From positions 1,649,465-1,713,464 of the forward strand of contig NC_020134.1 in NCBI RefSeq assembly GCF_000331995.1: a stretch of DNA of 64,000 nt. The letters are read 5' to 3'. The DNA is from Thermoclostridium stercorarium subsp. stercorarium DSM 8532 (GTDB lineage Bacteria; Bacillota; Clostridia; DSM-8532). Shown piece after piece: positions 45,660 to 54,663 of this stretch (position 1 is its first letter; every line of letters begins with the position of its first letter). The notes beneath the pieces were generated by a model. The model was given only the letters and a program-made list of their open reading frames with translations, had not been told where the DNA came from and ran no database searches. Both the position numbers and the translations under genes were made by a program.

Positions 45660-46688
45660 GTGAAAAGAGCGTTGATTACAGGAATTACCGGACAGGATGG
45701 TTCATATCTTGCCGAATTTCTGCTTGAAAAAGGATATGAAGTGCATGGTCTTATAAGAAGAAGCAGTATTGACAATACAGAAAGGATAAACCACCTTCTG
45801 AACGGGCCACGTAAGGTGACTTTGCATTACGGAGATATGACCGATGCAGGAAGCCTGAGCAGATTACTATACAGTATTGAGCCTGACGAAGTCTATAACC
45901 TTGCGGCCCAGAGCCATGTGAAAATATCCTTCGACATGCCGAAATTTACGGCGGACGTTAATGCGATAGGTACTTTAACATTGTTGGAAAGCATCCGTGA
46001 AGTAAACCCGGACATTAAATTTTACCAGGCGTCGTCCAGCGAACTTTTCGGAAAGGTAAGAGAAATACCTCAGAACGAAAATACTCCGTTTTATCCAAGA
46101 AGCCCGTATGCGGTTAGTAAACTTTATGCCTACTGGATTACGGTAAATTACAGAGAAGCATATAACCTGTTTGCCTGCAACGGAATACTTTTTAATCACG
46201 AATCGCCGAGAAGAGGTAAAAACTTTGTAACCCGTAAGATTACAACCGGTATAGCAGACATACTGGCAGGAAAAACTGACTGTCTGTACCTTGGCAACCT
46301 GGACGCAAAACGCGACTGGGGTTATGCCGGGGACTATGTTGAGGCCATCTGGCTGATACTTCAGCAGGATAAACCTGACGACTACGTCGTTGCGACGGGA
46401 GAGACCCATACCGTAAGGGAATTCTGTGAACTTGCTTTCAGAAATGTCGGTATCAATCTCGCCTGGCAGGGAGAAGGACTGAATGAAATAGGTGTGGATA
46501 AAGATACCGGCAGGGTTTTGGTCAGGGTAAGCAGCGAGTTTTTTAGGCCTTCCGAAGTGGATTTGCTTCTTGGCGACCCTACAAAGGCCAAAACAAAGCT
46601 TGGCTGGCAGCCCAGAGTGTCCTTCGAGAAACTGGTTGAAATGATGGTAAGAAGCGATCTTCAGGCCGCGGGAATAAATTTGAGTTAA
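45660..46688 (+). CDS. gmd: GDP-mannose 4,6-dehydratase
   Basis: About 342 residues of the extended SDR family. The NAD(P)-binding [19 protein letters not shown], the SSSELFGKV segment and YAVSKLYAY (YxxxK) identify GMD. It converts GDP-D-mannose to GDP-4-keto-6-deoxymannose. GTG 45660 has GGGAGG eight bases upstream; ATG 45654 is in frame but only two bases from that site. It is followed after 12 bases by fcl, so the two-step GDP-L-fucose pathway is complete. GDP-mannose can come from the manC product encoded 11 kb away. Confidence 0.95.
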   Translation: MKRALITGITGQDGSYLAEFLLEKGYEVHGLIRRSSIDNTERINHLLNGPRKVTLHYGDMTDAGSLSRLLYSIEPDEVYNLAAQSHVKISFDMPKFTADVNAIGTLTLLESIREVNPDIKFYQASSSELFGKVREIPQNENTPFYPRSPYAVSKLYAYWITVNYREAYNLFACNGILFNHESPRRGKNFVTRKITTGIADILAGKTDCLYLGNLDAKRDWGYAGDYVEAIWLILQQDKPDDYVVATGETHTVREFCELAFRNVGINLAWQGEGLNEIGVDKDTGRVLVRVSSEFFRPSEVDLLLGDPTKAKTKLGWQPRVSFEKLVEMMVRSDLQAAGINLS

Positions 46689-46700
46689 GGGGAGATTTTC

Positions 46701-47636
46701 ATGGAAAAGGACAGCAGGATATACGTGGCAGGGCACACAGGAATGGTTGGTTCGGCAATTGTCAGATGCCTTGAGCGGAACGGATATCATAATATAATCA
46801 AAAGAACCCATAAAGAACTGGATTTGACCGACCAGGCAGAATGCGAAAAATTCTTTCGGCAGGAAAAACCTGAATATGTATTTTTGGCTGCGGCAAAAGT
46901 GGGTGGAATTCACGCCAACAACACCTATCCCGCCGACTTTATTACCGAAAATTTGCTTATTGAATGTAATGTAATCCAAAGCGCATTTAAAAACAATGTA
47001 AAAAAGCTGATGTTTCTCGGAAGCTCCTGTATCTATCCGAAACTTTGCCCTCAGCCTATTAAGGAGGAGTATCTGCTTACCGGGCCGCTGGAACCCACCA
47101 ATGAGGCTTACGCCATTGCCAAAATAGCAGGCATTAAAATGTGCCAGTCATACAACAAACAATACGGGACTCGGTATATTTCTGTCATGCCGGCAAACCT
47201 TTACGGTATTAACGACAGATTTGACGAAAATAACTCCCATGTGATACCGGCAATGATAATAAAATTCCACAAAGCCAAGACCGAAAAATTGCCGTTTGTT
47301 GAACTGTGGGGCACGGGCAAACCGTTAAGGGAATTCTTATACGTGGATGACATGGCTGAAGCATGCATATATCTTATGCAGCATTATGACGGAAGTGACC
47401 CTGTAAATATCGGTTCAGGGCAGGAAATAAGCATAAGGGAACTGGCCGAGATCATCAGGGATGTGGTTGGCTACACCGGGGAAGTTGTATTTGACGCGAC
47501 AAAACCTGACGGTACGCCGAGAAGAATACTTGATAATTCCAAAATCACGGCAATGGGCTGGAAACCGAAAACCGACATAAGAGAAGGGATAAAAATGGAA
47601 TACGAATATTATCTTAATATGATACAGAAAAAATAA
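46701..47636 (+). CDS. fcl: GDP-L-fucose synthase
   Basis: 311 residues, the usual length. The N-terminal GxxGxxG ([13 protein letters not shown]), GSSCIYP and the catalytic YAIAK are all present. It epimerises and reduces GDP-4-keto-6-deoxymannose to GDP-L-fucose. It shares an operon with gmd and ends at a strong terminator. The fucose donor it makes is a natural substrate for the four fucosyltransferase-like proteins encoded downstream on the other strand. Confidence 0.95.
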   Translation: MEKDSRIYVAGHTGMVGSAIVRCLERNGYHNIIKRTHKELDLTDQAECEKFFRQEKPEYVFLAAAKVGGIHANNTYPADFITENLLIECNVIQSAFKNNVKKLMFLGSSCIYPKLCPQPIKEEYLLTGPLEPTNEAYAIAKIAGIKMCQSYNKQYGTRYISVMPANLYGINDRFDENNSHVIPAMIIKFHKAKTEKLPFVELWGTGKPLREFLYVDDMAEACIYLMQHYDGSDPVNIGSGQEISIRELAEIIRDVVGYTGEVVFDATKPDGTPRRILDNSKITAMGWKPKTDIREGIKMEYEYYLNMIQKK

Positions 47637-47640
47637 TATC

Positions 47641-47681
47641 GGAGGGGGGACTTTTGCAAAACACTGTCCCCTCTCCTTTTT
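47641..47681 (+). terminator. Intrinsic terminator of gmd-fcl
   Basis: GGAGGGGGGAC pairs with GTCCCCTCTCC (one G-T) around a 14-base loop, followed by TTTTT. Confidence 0.85.
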
Positions 47682-47691
47682 CGGGAAATTT

Positions 47692-48144
47692 TTATTCGGA
47701 AAACATTTGTTTCAGAACGTCCATCTGTGCCTGCAGCAAAGCCTCGGATTTTGTTTTGAAAGTGAACAACTCACTTTTAAGCTGCTCATATTTTGCCTGA
47801 ATGTTTCGGGCCTCATTATTAGCGTCGTCAATAATTTTCTGTGCTTTCAGTTCTGCTTCCTCAATAATGTTTTTTGCCTTGTCACATGCGTTGGCCTTAA
47901 TCTGCTCGGCAGTGTGCTGAGCAACCAGGATGGAGTGCTGCAGCGATTCTTCAAGCACTTTATAATGCTGTACCGTTTCATTCAGAGTGGATATCTGGCA
48001 TTTCAGTTCATGGATGGTATTGTTCATTTCATTGTAGTCTTCCACTATCTTTGACAAAAGGCTGTCCACCTGTTTTTTGCTGTACCCGTCAAAGAGCACT
48101 CCCCTGAGCGTAAGGCGGCTTAAATCGGCAGCTGTGTAATTCAC
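47692..48144 (-). CDS. DivIVA-like coiled-coil protein (second paralogue)
   Basis: About 150 residues. The N-terminus (NYTAADLSRLTLRG, then FDGYSKKQVDSLL) matches the membrane-binding DivIVA region, followed by a long coiled coil ending at about 145. It is a clear paralogue of the DivIVA encoded at 59677-60123, which begins NFTPNDLSN. Start GTG 48144 with GGGAG eight bases upstream, chosen by alignment with the paralogue. It is the last gene of the glycosyltransferase operon, so it may help place glycan enzymes or a coat structure at a curved membrane. That role is inference. Confidence 0.75.
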   Translation of the reverse strand: MNYTAADLSRLTLRGVLFDGYSKKQVDSLLSKIVEDYNEMNNTIHELKCQISTLNETVQHYKVLEESLQHSILVAQHTAEQIKANACDKAKNIIEEAELKAQKIIDDANNEARNIQAKYEQLKSELFTFKTKSEALLQAQMDVLKQMFSE

Positions 48145-48211
48145 CCGACCATCTCCCAATACATGTTTCTTTAACAATATTCTATTCCGGACTCTTTCCG
48201 GATGTCACAAG

Positions 48212-49144
48212 TCATTTTCTTTGCGGTTTTACCCTGACGTTCTGGGATGTCGCGCCCAATGGTAAGATATCCCTGTCTTTTGCCGGAATTTGAAAACGTG
48301 AAAAATCTCTCGTTGCGATCATATCACAGATGTCCCTGTACCACATGAAATTGCTGATATAAGCGTAGAATCTGGCTCTGTCAAGGTACTCGGAAGTTAT
48401 GGGATAATATTTGTTCACTCTCATCAGAAAATTCTCTCCGAGATGATCCATAAGCATCCCGAAATCATAAGCCGGGTCTCCGAACCCCGCATTGTCAAAA
48501 CCAATTATACCGGTTATTCTCCTTGATGACTTATCAAACAGAATATGATTCGGCTTTAAGTCTCCGTGAATCAGCACCGGCTGAAATTCGAAAAACTCCT
48601 CATTTTCAACGGCGGGCTGGATAATCTGCCGCAGATATTCTTTAACATACTCGGTGCAGTACGGGGCTATTTTTCTCTGCATTGTTTCAAGCTCCAGAAG
48701 CCATTCCTCGCGGTTTTTATTCATTTGTGAGTCCCCGATGCCGGCATATTGCGCTTTCTTCACAGGAATGTTATGCAACTGATCCAGAAATGTCGCAATC
48801 TGCCTTGCGACAGCGTCCTGAGTATGATGATCGAGTTTCAGCAGAATATTCCGGTATAACGGAGAACCTTTGACAAACGAACGTTTGGATACGTTCGGGT
48901 AAACCATTTCCACCTTGGGCAAATCCATAGTGATAAAATCGCGGATGAAGCCAACCACTTCGGCTTCATTCCTTAAATATGCGGCACTCCAGTCATACCT
49001 TGCAAATTTGAATACCACTTCGTTATTGACTATTGCTATGTCACTGTGGGTTCCGTCGGTTTTGTTAAATTCAATCCTTGATAAATCCAGTTGTGGGAAA
49101 CTGCTTTTGATTATTTCAATATATCTGAGCTCACTGGAATTCAA
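48212..49144 (-). CDS. Phosphotransferase of the APH/choline kinase fold
   Basis: 310 residues. The catalytic loop HGDLKPNH (H193, D195, N199) is intact. The DFG-equivalent Mg-binding Asp is replaced by Gly 215 (IIGFDNAGFGDP against the usual IIDxxxAxxGDP). One base (GGT for GAT) makes the difference. So it may be a weak or inactive kinase, or Asp 217 may substitute. In this setting it could phosphorylate a sugar or glycan. TTG start at 49144 with GGGAGGGG upstream. It is 40 bases after the first fucosyltransferase-like gene. Confidence 0.75.
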   Translation of the reverse strand: MNSSELRYIEIIKSSFPQLDLSRIEFNKTDGTHSDIAIVNNEVVFKFARYDWSAAYLRNEAEVVGFIRDFITMDLPKVEMVYPNVSKRSFVKGSPLYRNILLKLDHHTQDAVARQIATFLDQLHNIPVKKAQYAGIGDSQMNKNREEWLLELETMQRKIAPYCTEYVKEYLRQIIQPAVENEEFFEFQPVLIHGDLKPNHILFDKSSRRITGIIGFDNAGFGDPAYDFGMLMDHLGENFLMRVNKYYPITSEYLDRARFYAYISNFMWYRDICDMIATRDFSRFQIPAKDRDILPLGATSQNVRVKPQRK

Positions 49145-49184
49145 CGTTCTCCCCTCCCGTTATTCTTTAAAGAGCTTCAAATCT

Positions 49185-50144
49185 CTAATATAACAGCTTT
49201 ATATTCGTCTCAGGCCAGTCCTTCAATCTGAGCACCGTATTTGACAGGCTGGAATATCCGTTGCCGATGAAGAAATCGCACTGCGCAGCCAGGTATGTGT
49301 CTTTTATTACTTCAATCGTGTCTTTTATCAGTTCCACGCCTTTGTGCCTTTTGTTCGGATATTTCTGAAGGTATGTCGGTATCCGCTCCTTAAGGGGGCG
49401 TTTCTTACTGTCGGTATACAGAAGCATACCGTTAATGTCATAAAATTTTTTATACTGTTTAAGTATTTTTTTAGAATCGGTTATCAGGAAAATATGCCTT
49501 ATGTTATAACGCTCGATATAATGCCATATATGTGGTTTGTAAAGTTCATTCAGATCATAAAGCTGTGCCACTTCATTTACAATGGCGTTTGAACGGCAGT
49601 GCACCCCAAGTATCGGTTTTTCATCCCTGAAGTTGGGATGGGTGTTAATATATTTTTTTATCTCCCGTTTCACAATTGGTTTCGGTATAAGATACTTGTC
49701 ATAAAGTTGCCGGTAAACCTGATACGGGGTTTTTCCGAATGACCAGTGGGATCTGTTGGCAAATTGCAGTATTGAACTTAACGGATAGTAAATATCGCTG
49801 ACTACAATATTTGCGTCACTTCTCATAAGACTTTTCAGATCCCGGCCTTCCATTTTAAACCTGTCGGTGTCCTCTGCAAGAATGTTTTTCGAATTCCATA
49901 CCGGCGGGTAAAAAGTGGATTCCGGACGGACAATATCATGCACCGAAATGTTTGAAACCGGTTCAAAAAATAATTCAAAGGCATTAGTGGAAATGGACTC
50001 GCTGTAAAGGCTCTCCATACCCCAGTATACTACCGGAATTCGGTTGGTCAGTTCTGCCGCAAGAATCTGGCACATGACATGATCCACGTCAGCCCAGATG
50101 CTTTTACCCAGTGATTTTATCAGCAGATACCGGTTCGTCTGCAT
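49185..50144 (-). CDS. FUT8/NodZ-like fucosyltransferase paralogue 1 (degenerate donor motif)
   Basis: 319 residues, one of four paralogues in the cluster. The shared pattern is WADVDHVMCQILAAELTNRIP near the N-terminus in part (WADVDHVM), VHxR, LITD and FFIGNGYSS near the end, which parallels the IGVHVRR, ATDD and FLVCTFSS blocks of alpha-1,6-fucosyltransferases. Here the HxRxxDK motif is HCRSNAI (H182, R184), so Asp and Lys are lost. A 21-base tandem duplication adds IEVIKDT after VELIKDT. It may have altered specificity or be decaying. No membrane segment. Start overlaps paralogue 2 by 41 bases; ATG 50144 with GGAGGTG ten bases upstream. Confidence 0.75.
   Translation of the reverse strand: MQTNRYLLIKSLGKSIWADVDHVMCQILAAELTNRIPVVYWGMESLYSESISTNAFELFFEPVSNISVHDIVRPESTFYPPVWNSKNILAEDTDRFKMEGRDLKSLMRSDANIVVSDIYYPLSSILQFANRSHWSFGKTPYQVYRQLYDKYLIPKPIVKREIKKYINTHPNFRDEKPILGVHCRSNAIVNEVAQLYDLNELYKPHIWHYIERYNIRHIFLITDSKKILKQYKKFYDINGMLLYTDSKKRPLKERIPTYLQKYPNKRHKGVELIKDTIEVIKDTYLAAQCDFFIGNGYSSLSNTVLRLKDWPETNIKLLY
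49297..49338. repeat. 21-bp tandem duplication inside paralogue 1
   Basis: Two adjacent copies (49297-49317 and 49318-49338) both begin GTGTCTTTTAT. In protein terms VELIKDT is followed by IEVIKDT. The other three paralogues have a single unit, such as IEIIKDT or FEIIRDS. Confidence 0.75.
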
Positions 50145-51195
50145 ACGTATTCACACCTCCGTAAAACTCAGGATATTCCTTTCTGTGGCGGATTTCTTCC
50201 AGTTTTCTCCTTATTCTGTCTTCTTTGACCCGCTTTCTCGCCAGCTTCCGTTCATGTTTCAAATCCCTGTAAAAAAGTACAATATTCTCTTCAGGCCAGT
50301 CCCTCAACCGTTTTACCGTGTATGACACGTTGGAATACCCGTTACCTATGAAAAATTCACACATTGAAGCAAGATAGGTATCCTTGATTATTTCAATCCC
50401 CTTCCGCCTTTTCTCAGAATAACTTGTAAGGTGAGGCGCATTTTTCGTGTCGCTTAAATGTCCCCTTTTGGCATCTGTAAAAATAAGCATTTTGCCGTAA
50501 CGCTTCTTGAATTCCTCAAGGATTTCCTCGCAGTCTGTCAGCAACAGTATTTTCCTTATATCATACCTTCTTACAAATTCGTCAATTGTCTTATAATATT
50601 TATTATTCAGATGAGACAAATTTTCCACTTCCTTAACCTTGTCACCGCCGCGCATGTGGACGCCGAGAAGAGGCTTTTCGTCTTTCATGAATTCATCGTA
50701 GAATTCCTGAATTTCCTGCTGTATATCGGGCTTTAGCCTGATATATTTGTCAAACAGGCAGCGGTATATCTGGTGGGCAGTCATCCCGTAAGCCCAGTGG
50801 GTTTTGGGAATAAAAGGTATCAGCGGCCTGACGAAATAATGGGTGTCACTTACCACCACATTGGCGTCACTCATCATCATGTCGCCGAGATTTCTGTATG
50901 CCCACGCCACTTTGTCCAAATCCTCCACTTTCAGATTTTTATCGTTCCATATCGGAGGATAATAGGTAAATCCCGGACGTGCCAAATCATCAAGTGTAAA
51001 ATTTGATACCGGTTCAAAATACAATTCAAACGCATTTCCGGTAAAGGATTCAGAATACAGGCTGTTTGACCCCCAATAGACAACAGGTATCCGGTTTGTA
51101 AGTTCAGCCGCCAGAAGCTGTCCCATTACATGATCCACATCAGACCAGAAACCGCAGCCCCAGCTCTTTATAAGCAGGAATCTGTCACCTGTCAC
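50104..51195 (-). CDS. FUT8/NodZ-like fucosyltransferase paralogue 2
   Basis: About 363 residues. It has the full HxRxxDK motif, H180-R182-D185-K186 (GVHMRGGDK), then LLLTDCEE and FFIGNGYSNVSYTV, the best match of the four to the FUT8 blocks. The N-terminus (MTGDRFLLIKSWG) is shared by the paralogues. A basic C-terminal tail of about 60 residues (RKLARKRVKEDRIRRKL) is extra. GTG 51195 is chosen by paralogue alignment and GGTGGTG six bases upstream; ATG 51201 is an alternative. Predicted role: transfer of fucose from GDP-fucose to a glycan or protein, in the cytoplasm. Confidence 0.78.
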   Translation of the reverse strand: MTGDRFLLIKSWGCGFWSDVDHVMGQLLAAELTNRIPVVYWGSNSLYSESFTGNAFELYFEPVSNFTLDDLARPGFTYYPPIWNDKNLKVEDLDKVAWAYRNLGDMMMSDANVVVSDTHYFVRPLIPFIPKTHWAYGMTAHQIYRCLFDKYIRLKPDIQQEIQEFYDEFMKDEKPLLGVHMRGGDKVKEVENLSHLNNKYYKTIDEFVRRYDIRKILLLTDCEEILEEFKKRYGKMLIFTDAKRGHLSDTKNAPHLTSYSEKRRKGIEIIKDTYLASMCEFFIGNGYSNVSYTVKRLRDWPEENIVLFYRDLKHERKLARKRVKEDRIRRKLEEIRHRKEYPEFYGGVNTYADEPVSADKITG

Positions 51196-52366
51196 CTTCA
51201 TCACCACCAAGATGCAGCTTTTTCAATATTCTGCGGTAAAGATTTTTTATATACTCCACAAAAGATTTGAATATTTTCTTTCTGTCAGACACAATCATTT
51301 TTACGTTTATGGGATACTTGCGTCTTTCCCTTCTGCGGAAAAGAAGTTTTATGTTTTCCTCGGGCCAGTCCTTTATCCGCGATATTGCCCGCGACAAGCT
51401 TGAAAAATCGTTACCGATGAAGAAATCGCATTTTGCTGCAAGGCAGGCATCCTTAATCACTTCTATGCCACGCCGTCTTTTCACTACGGGGTTTTCAATG
51501 AAATACGCCGGTTCGCTGGCCGACAGGCGCTTACAGTCGGTATAAACCACCATGTCACCGTATTTTTCGGTGTATTCCCTGATTACTTCCTCACTGTCGG
51601 TAAGCAGGAATATTTTCTTTATGGAATATCTGTTCATCAGCTTTTTTATTTCTGCATGATACTGGGAATTCGCGTTAAGAAGTTTTCCTCTTCCGAGAAA
51701 ACGGTATTTTCTGTCCTTTTTTATCGGGAATTTCAGTCCGTATTTTCCGCTGTGTCTCTGCCAGTAATGCTCGTCGGCTATGTCCTTTCTGACGTCAATA
51801 ATCATGTCATCCTCTTCCCTGCGTACATGAACGGCCAGAATGGGATGCCCGTCCTTCAGCCATGACTGGTAAAATCCCTGCACTTCCTGAAGGATGTCTT
51901 TCTTGATCCTTATATATTTCTTGAATAGATACCGGTATATTTCGGTGGCGGTCATTCCGTATGCTGCGTTTTCCTTTTTTATGAACGGAATTATTTCTGA
52001 AATCGAAAAATAAACGTCTCCGACAACCACATTGGCATCGCTGCTGATGAGATCTCCTATGCTTCTGTACATCCACGTTTCCTTCCCCGGGTCTTCTACA
52101 AGCAGATTGTCCGCATCCCAGATAGGAGGATAAAAGGTATATTCGTGTTTTGCCAGATCAAAAATACTGTAATCCGAAACGGGCTCAAAATACAGCTCAA
52201 ATCCGTTTGTATGAATAAAACCGTTATGCAGGCAATGGGTTGGCCAGAAAACAACGGGGACACGATTTGTGATTTCGGCAATCAGAAGCTGGGCTAAAAC
52301 ATGCTCCACATCGGACCATAATCTGTAACTCCACGGTTTAATGAGAAGAAATCTGTCCCCCGCCAT
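51185..52366 (-). CDS. FUT8/NodZ-like fucosyltransferase paralogue 3 (with insertion)
   Basis: About 393 residues. Shared blocks are MAGDRFLLIKPWS, WSDVEHVLAQLL and FFIGNDFSSLS. The donor motif is changed to H180-V-R182-REEDD, with Glu at the Asp position and no Lys. About 45 residues are inserted just after it (through FPIKKDRKYRFLGRG). A long basic C-terminal tail follows. Start ATG 52366 (GAGGTG nine bases upstream). It is the first gene after a strong terminator and has its own sigma-K-like promoter, so it leads a second transcript that includes paralogues 2 and 1, the phosphotransferase and the DivIVA-like gene. Confidence 0.75.
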   Translation of the reverse strand: MAGDRFLLIKPWSYRLWSDVEHVLAQLLIAEITNRVPVVFWPTHCLHNGFIHTNGFELYFEPVSDYSIFDLAKHEYTFYPPIWDADNLLVEDPGKETWMYRSIGDLISSDANVVVGDVYFSISEIIPFIKKENAAYGMTATEIYRYLFKKYIRIKKDILQEVQGFYQSWLKDGHPILAVHVRREEDDMIIDVRKDIADEHYWQRHSGKYGLKFPIKKDRKYRFLGRGKLLNANSQYHAEIKKLMNRYSIKKIFLLTDSEEVIREYTEKYGDMVVYTDCKRLSASEPAYFIENPVVKRRRGIEVIKDACLAAKCDFFIGNDFSSLSRAISRIKDWPEENIKLLFRRRERRKYPINVKMIVSDRKKIFKSFVEYIKNLYRRILKKLHLGGDEGDR

Positions 52367-52409
52367 ATAATATTTCACCTCACTGATTTCTGAAAAATTT
52401 CCTCAAGGT

Positions 52410-52437
52410 TATATTATGTATACTTGTCATTTTATGT
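52410..52437 (-). promoter_or_regulatory. Sigma-K-like promoter upstream of fucosyltransferase paralogue 3
   Basis: On the minus strand AC (52437-52436), 17 bases, CATAATATA (52418-52410). The sigma-K consensus is AC-N16/17-CATAnnnTA, so every fixed base matches. It is preceded by GC (GCAC), as in the promoter upstream of manC. The -10 is 44 bases before the ATG at 52366. Confidence 0.65.
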
Positions 52438-52449
52438 GCAAAAATCCGG

Positions 52450-52534
52450 AAAAAAATGCCTGTGCATACCATCACACGGCTGACAGTGACTGAAACGTTA
52501 TAAATCCTTTAATTCAGGCAATTGCACAGGCATT
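52450..52534 (-). terminator. Long-loop terminator after the SDR gene
   Basis: AATGCCTGTGCA and TGCACAGGCATT are perfect 12-base arms separated by 56 bases. On the minus strand the second arm runs into seven T residues. It begins six bases after the SDR stop. The loop is long for an intrinsic terminator. Confidence 0.6.
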
Positions 52535-52540
52535 TATGAT

Positions 52541-53590
52541 TTACTGGCTTAACCCGGCTGACACTTTATTCCATTCGATTGTCCTTCTTAAGCCTTCACT
52601 GAAAGGTTTAAACGGAGAAATGGGAAACTCGGACAAAACTTTTGTTATATCAAGTTTTACCACTTCAGGAGATACCTTTATGTCTTTCAGGCCTTCCCTT
52701 TCGGCAACTTCCTCAGACAGCGAGCTTCCGGTAATCCGGCATATCTCTTCAGCGAGGGTACGGATACTTATGCTGTCCTTTCCGCCGACGTTGTAAACAA
52801 AATCCTTCCCGTAAACCAGAATATAAAGAAGCATCAGCACACAGTCTGCGATGTAGCAGAATGTCCTTATTTTGCTTCCGTTATCAAGCATAACTATTCT
52901 GTTTTCATAAAGCGCCTGCCTTAAGAAATGCGCAAGCACCCTTTCGTCTTTAAGGCCGATCCCCGGCCCGTATGTCATCGAAATTCTTGCCACCTTTACA
53001 TTAACGTTTTCAAAATTCCTGTATGCAAAACACAGGGTTTCCCCCATACGTTTTGATTCTGAATAAATTGCCCGTATGTCCACAGGCGAGCACAGCCCCG
53101 GATAATTCTCGTCGGTCGGGATGTGTTCCTTGTCGGGATTGCCGTAAATTTCCGATGAACTTAAAAACAGCATTGTGGCATTGTCTTGTTTGGCTTTTTT
53201 CAGTAATCTTTCGGTCACAGTCGTATTAAGATGTATGGTATCCATATAGTTCGTAAGAAACTTTTTCGGCTGGGCATATGTCGCACCATGGACGATATAG
53301 TCTGCTTTCGGCTCAAAACAGTCACAATTGGGGTTATTCAGGTCTGCGGCGTAAAAAGCGTATTTACTATTTTCAAATATATCCCTGAGGCTGCTGCCGA
53401 GAGGATTTTTGCTTACGGCAACGATGTCAGTTTCCGCGTTTTTAACCTTATTTGCAAGATGCAGCATGTAAATCAGGTAAGTGCCGATAAGCCCGTTGGC
53501 TCCGGTAATATAAACGGTTTTTCCCTTTAACGGGCTTAAGTCTATTTTTTCAATATATTCAAGGCAGTCCTGCTCTATAAATCTGTCCAT
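52541..53590 (-). CDS. NAD-dependent epimerase/dehydratase (SDR)
   Basis: About 349 residues. GxxGxxG is ITGANGLIG (G30, G33, G36). The catalytic Ser/Tyr/Lys are in LSSSEIYG and Y176-SES-K180. It resembles nucleotide-sugar epimerases and UDP-glucuronate decarboxylases, but the exact substrate cannot be set by eye. Start ATG 53590 with AAAGGAGAAGG upstream. It follows the E1 beta gene by 13 bases and ends at a terminator. With the TPP enzyme pair upstream it may build a modified or branched nucleotide sugar. Confidence 0.82.
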   Translation of the reverse strand: MDRFIEQDCLEYIEKIDLSPLKGKTVYITGANGLIGTYLIYMLHLANKVKNAETDIVAVSKNPLGSSLRDIFENSKYAFYAADLNNPNCDCFEPKADYIVHGATYAQPKKFLTNYMDTIHLNTTVTERLLKKAKQDNATMLFLSSSEIYGNPDKEHIPTDENYPGLCSPVDIRAIYSESKRMGETLCFAYRNFENVNVKVARISMTYGPGIGLKDERVLAHFLRQALYENRIVMLDNGSKIRTFCYIADCVLMLLYILVYGKDFVYNVGGKDSISIRTLAEEICRITGSSLSEEVAEREGLKDIKVSPEVVKLDITKVLSEFPISPFKPFSEGLRRTIEWNKVSAGLSQ

Positions 53591-53603
53591 ATTCCTTCTC
53601 CTT

Positions 53604-54647
53604 TCAGTCTCTGACCAGTTTTGCGGCTTCCCTGAAAATATCCTCGTCTGAAGGATAATAAGCTTTTTCCAGCACGTCGCTGGTGGGCGTCGGCGTGTCC
53701 GGACAGCATACGCGTACAACAGGCTTTTTCAGATGATAAAAGGCCTTTTCGGCTGCAAACGCAGCTATTTCTGAAGCAACACTACCTGTTTTGGAGCCGG
53801 TGTCGGCAATTAACAGCCGTCCCGTTTTTGAAACTGATTCTATAATAATTTCCTCATCAAAAGGTTTCAGTGAGCGCAGATCCACCACTTCCGCCGATAT
53901 ACCCGCTTCCTTGAGCTTATCCGCCGCCTTGAGCGCCTCCACAAGCATATAAGATATCGCCACAATGGTTATATCATTCCCCTTCCGGCGGATAACTCCC
54001 TTGCCTATCGGTATTGAATAAAGGTTTTCGGGTACCGGACCCGTTGTTTTATGAAGCCATCTGTGTTCCACAAACAGAACAGGATTATTGTCGATAATCG
54101 CCGATATCATTAATCCCTTCGCATCATATGGAGTGGCAGGGGCTACGATTTTCAGCCCGGGGACATTCATCAGCATCCCCTGAATACACTGTGAGTGCTG
54201 TGCTCCCGAGCCCCAACCCCTTGCGCTGATAGTCCTTACAACCATCGGCACCTTTACCTGTCCTGCAAACATATATGACCATTTTGAGGCGTGATTCACC
54301 AATTGATCAAGCGACAGTAATATGAAATCCATTCGGGCATGAATTAATACAGGTCTTAACCCTGCCATTGCGGCACCCGCCGCTATACCGGTCAGTGAAT
54401 TTTCGGCTATAGGGGTATCAAATACCCTGTTTTCACCGTACTTTTCTTTAAGTCCCTTTGTCGTTCCGAAAACTCCGGCTACATCATCCACACCTTCTCC
54501 CATGATAAAAACCCTGGGATCCCGAGCAAGGGACTGGTCCAGTGCTTCATGCAGTGCGTCTTTGTATGTGAGTATGCGATCACCTGCAGTGTCGTCCTTT
54601 ATAAAAAAATTATCCAGTTTTTCCACCTGAACCGTTGTCCACGGCAT
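53604..54647 (-). CDS. Thiamine-diphosphate-dependent E1 component, beta subunit
   Basis: About 347 residues, the 2-oxoacid dehydrogenase E1 beta fold: an N-terminal Pyr domain (RVFIMGEGVDDVAGVFGTTK) and a C-terminal transketolase domain (KPVVRVCCPDTPTP). The partner alpha subunit is encoded 16 bases upstream. No lipoyl E2 or E3 gene is in the cluster, unlike catabolic pyruvate or acetoin dehydrogenases. Start ATG 54647 with GGAGGG eight bases upstream. Together the pair should decarboxylate a 2-oxo acid and transfer the resulting acyl/aldehyde unit. Its place in a sugar cluster suggests glycan modification, by inference. Confidence 0.85.
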   Translation of the reverse strand: MPWTTVQVEKLDNFFIKDDTAGDRILTYKDALHEALDQSLARDPRVFIMGEGVDDVAGVFGTTKGLKEKYGENRVFDTPIAENSLTGIAAGAAMAGLRPVLIHARMDFILLSLDQLVNHASKWSYMFAGQVKVPMVVRTISARGWGSGAQHSQCIQGMLMNVPGLKIVAPATPYDAKGLMISAIIDNNPVLFVEHRWLHKTTGPVPENLYSIPIGKGVIRRKGNDITIVAISYMLVEALKAADKLKEAGISAEVVDLRSLKPFDEEIIIESVSKTGRLLIADTGSKTGSVASEIAAFAAEKAFYHLKKPVVRVCCPDTPTPTSDVLEKAYYPSDEDIFREAAKLVRD

Positions 54648-54663
54648 ACAGACATCCCTCCTT

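Noticed and set aside
45975-46979. A 334-codon open frame on the minus strand opposite gmd and fcl
   Set aside because: gmd and fcl on the plus strand have clear family motifs, and the antisense frame has no ribosome site, family pattern or consistent composition. It is a shadow.
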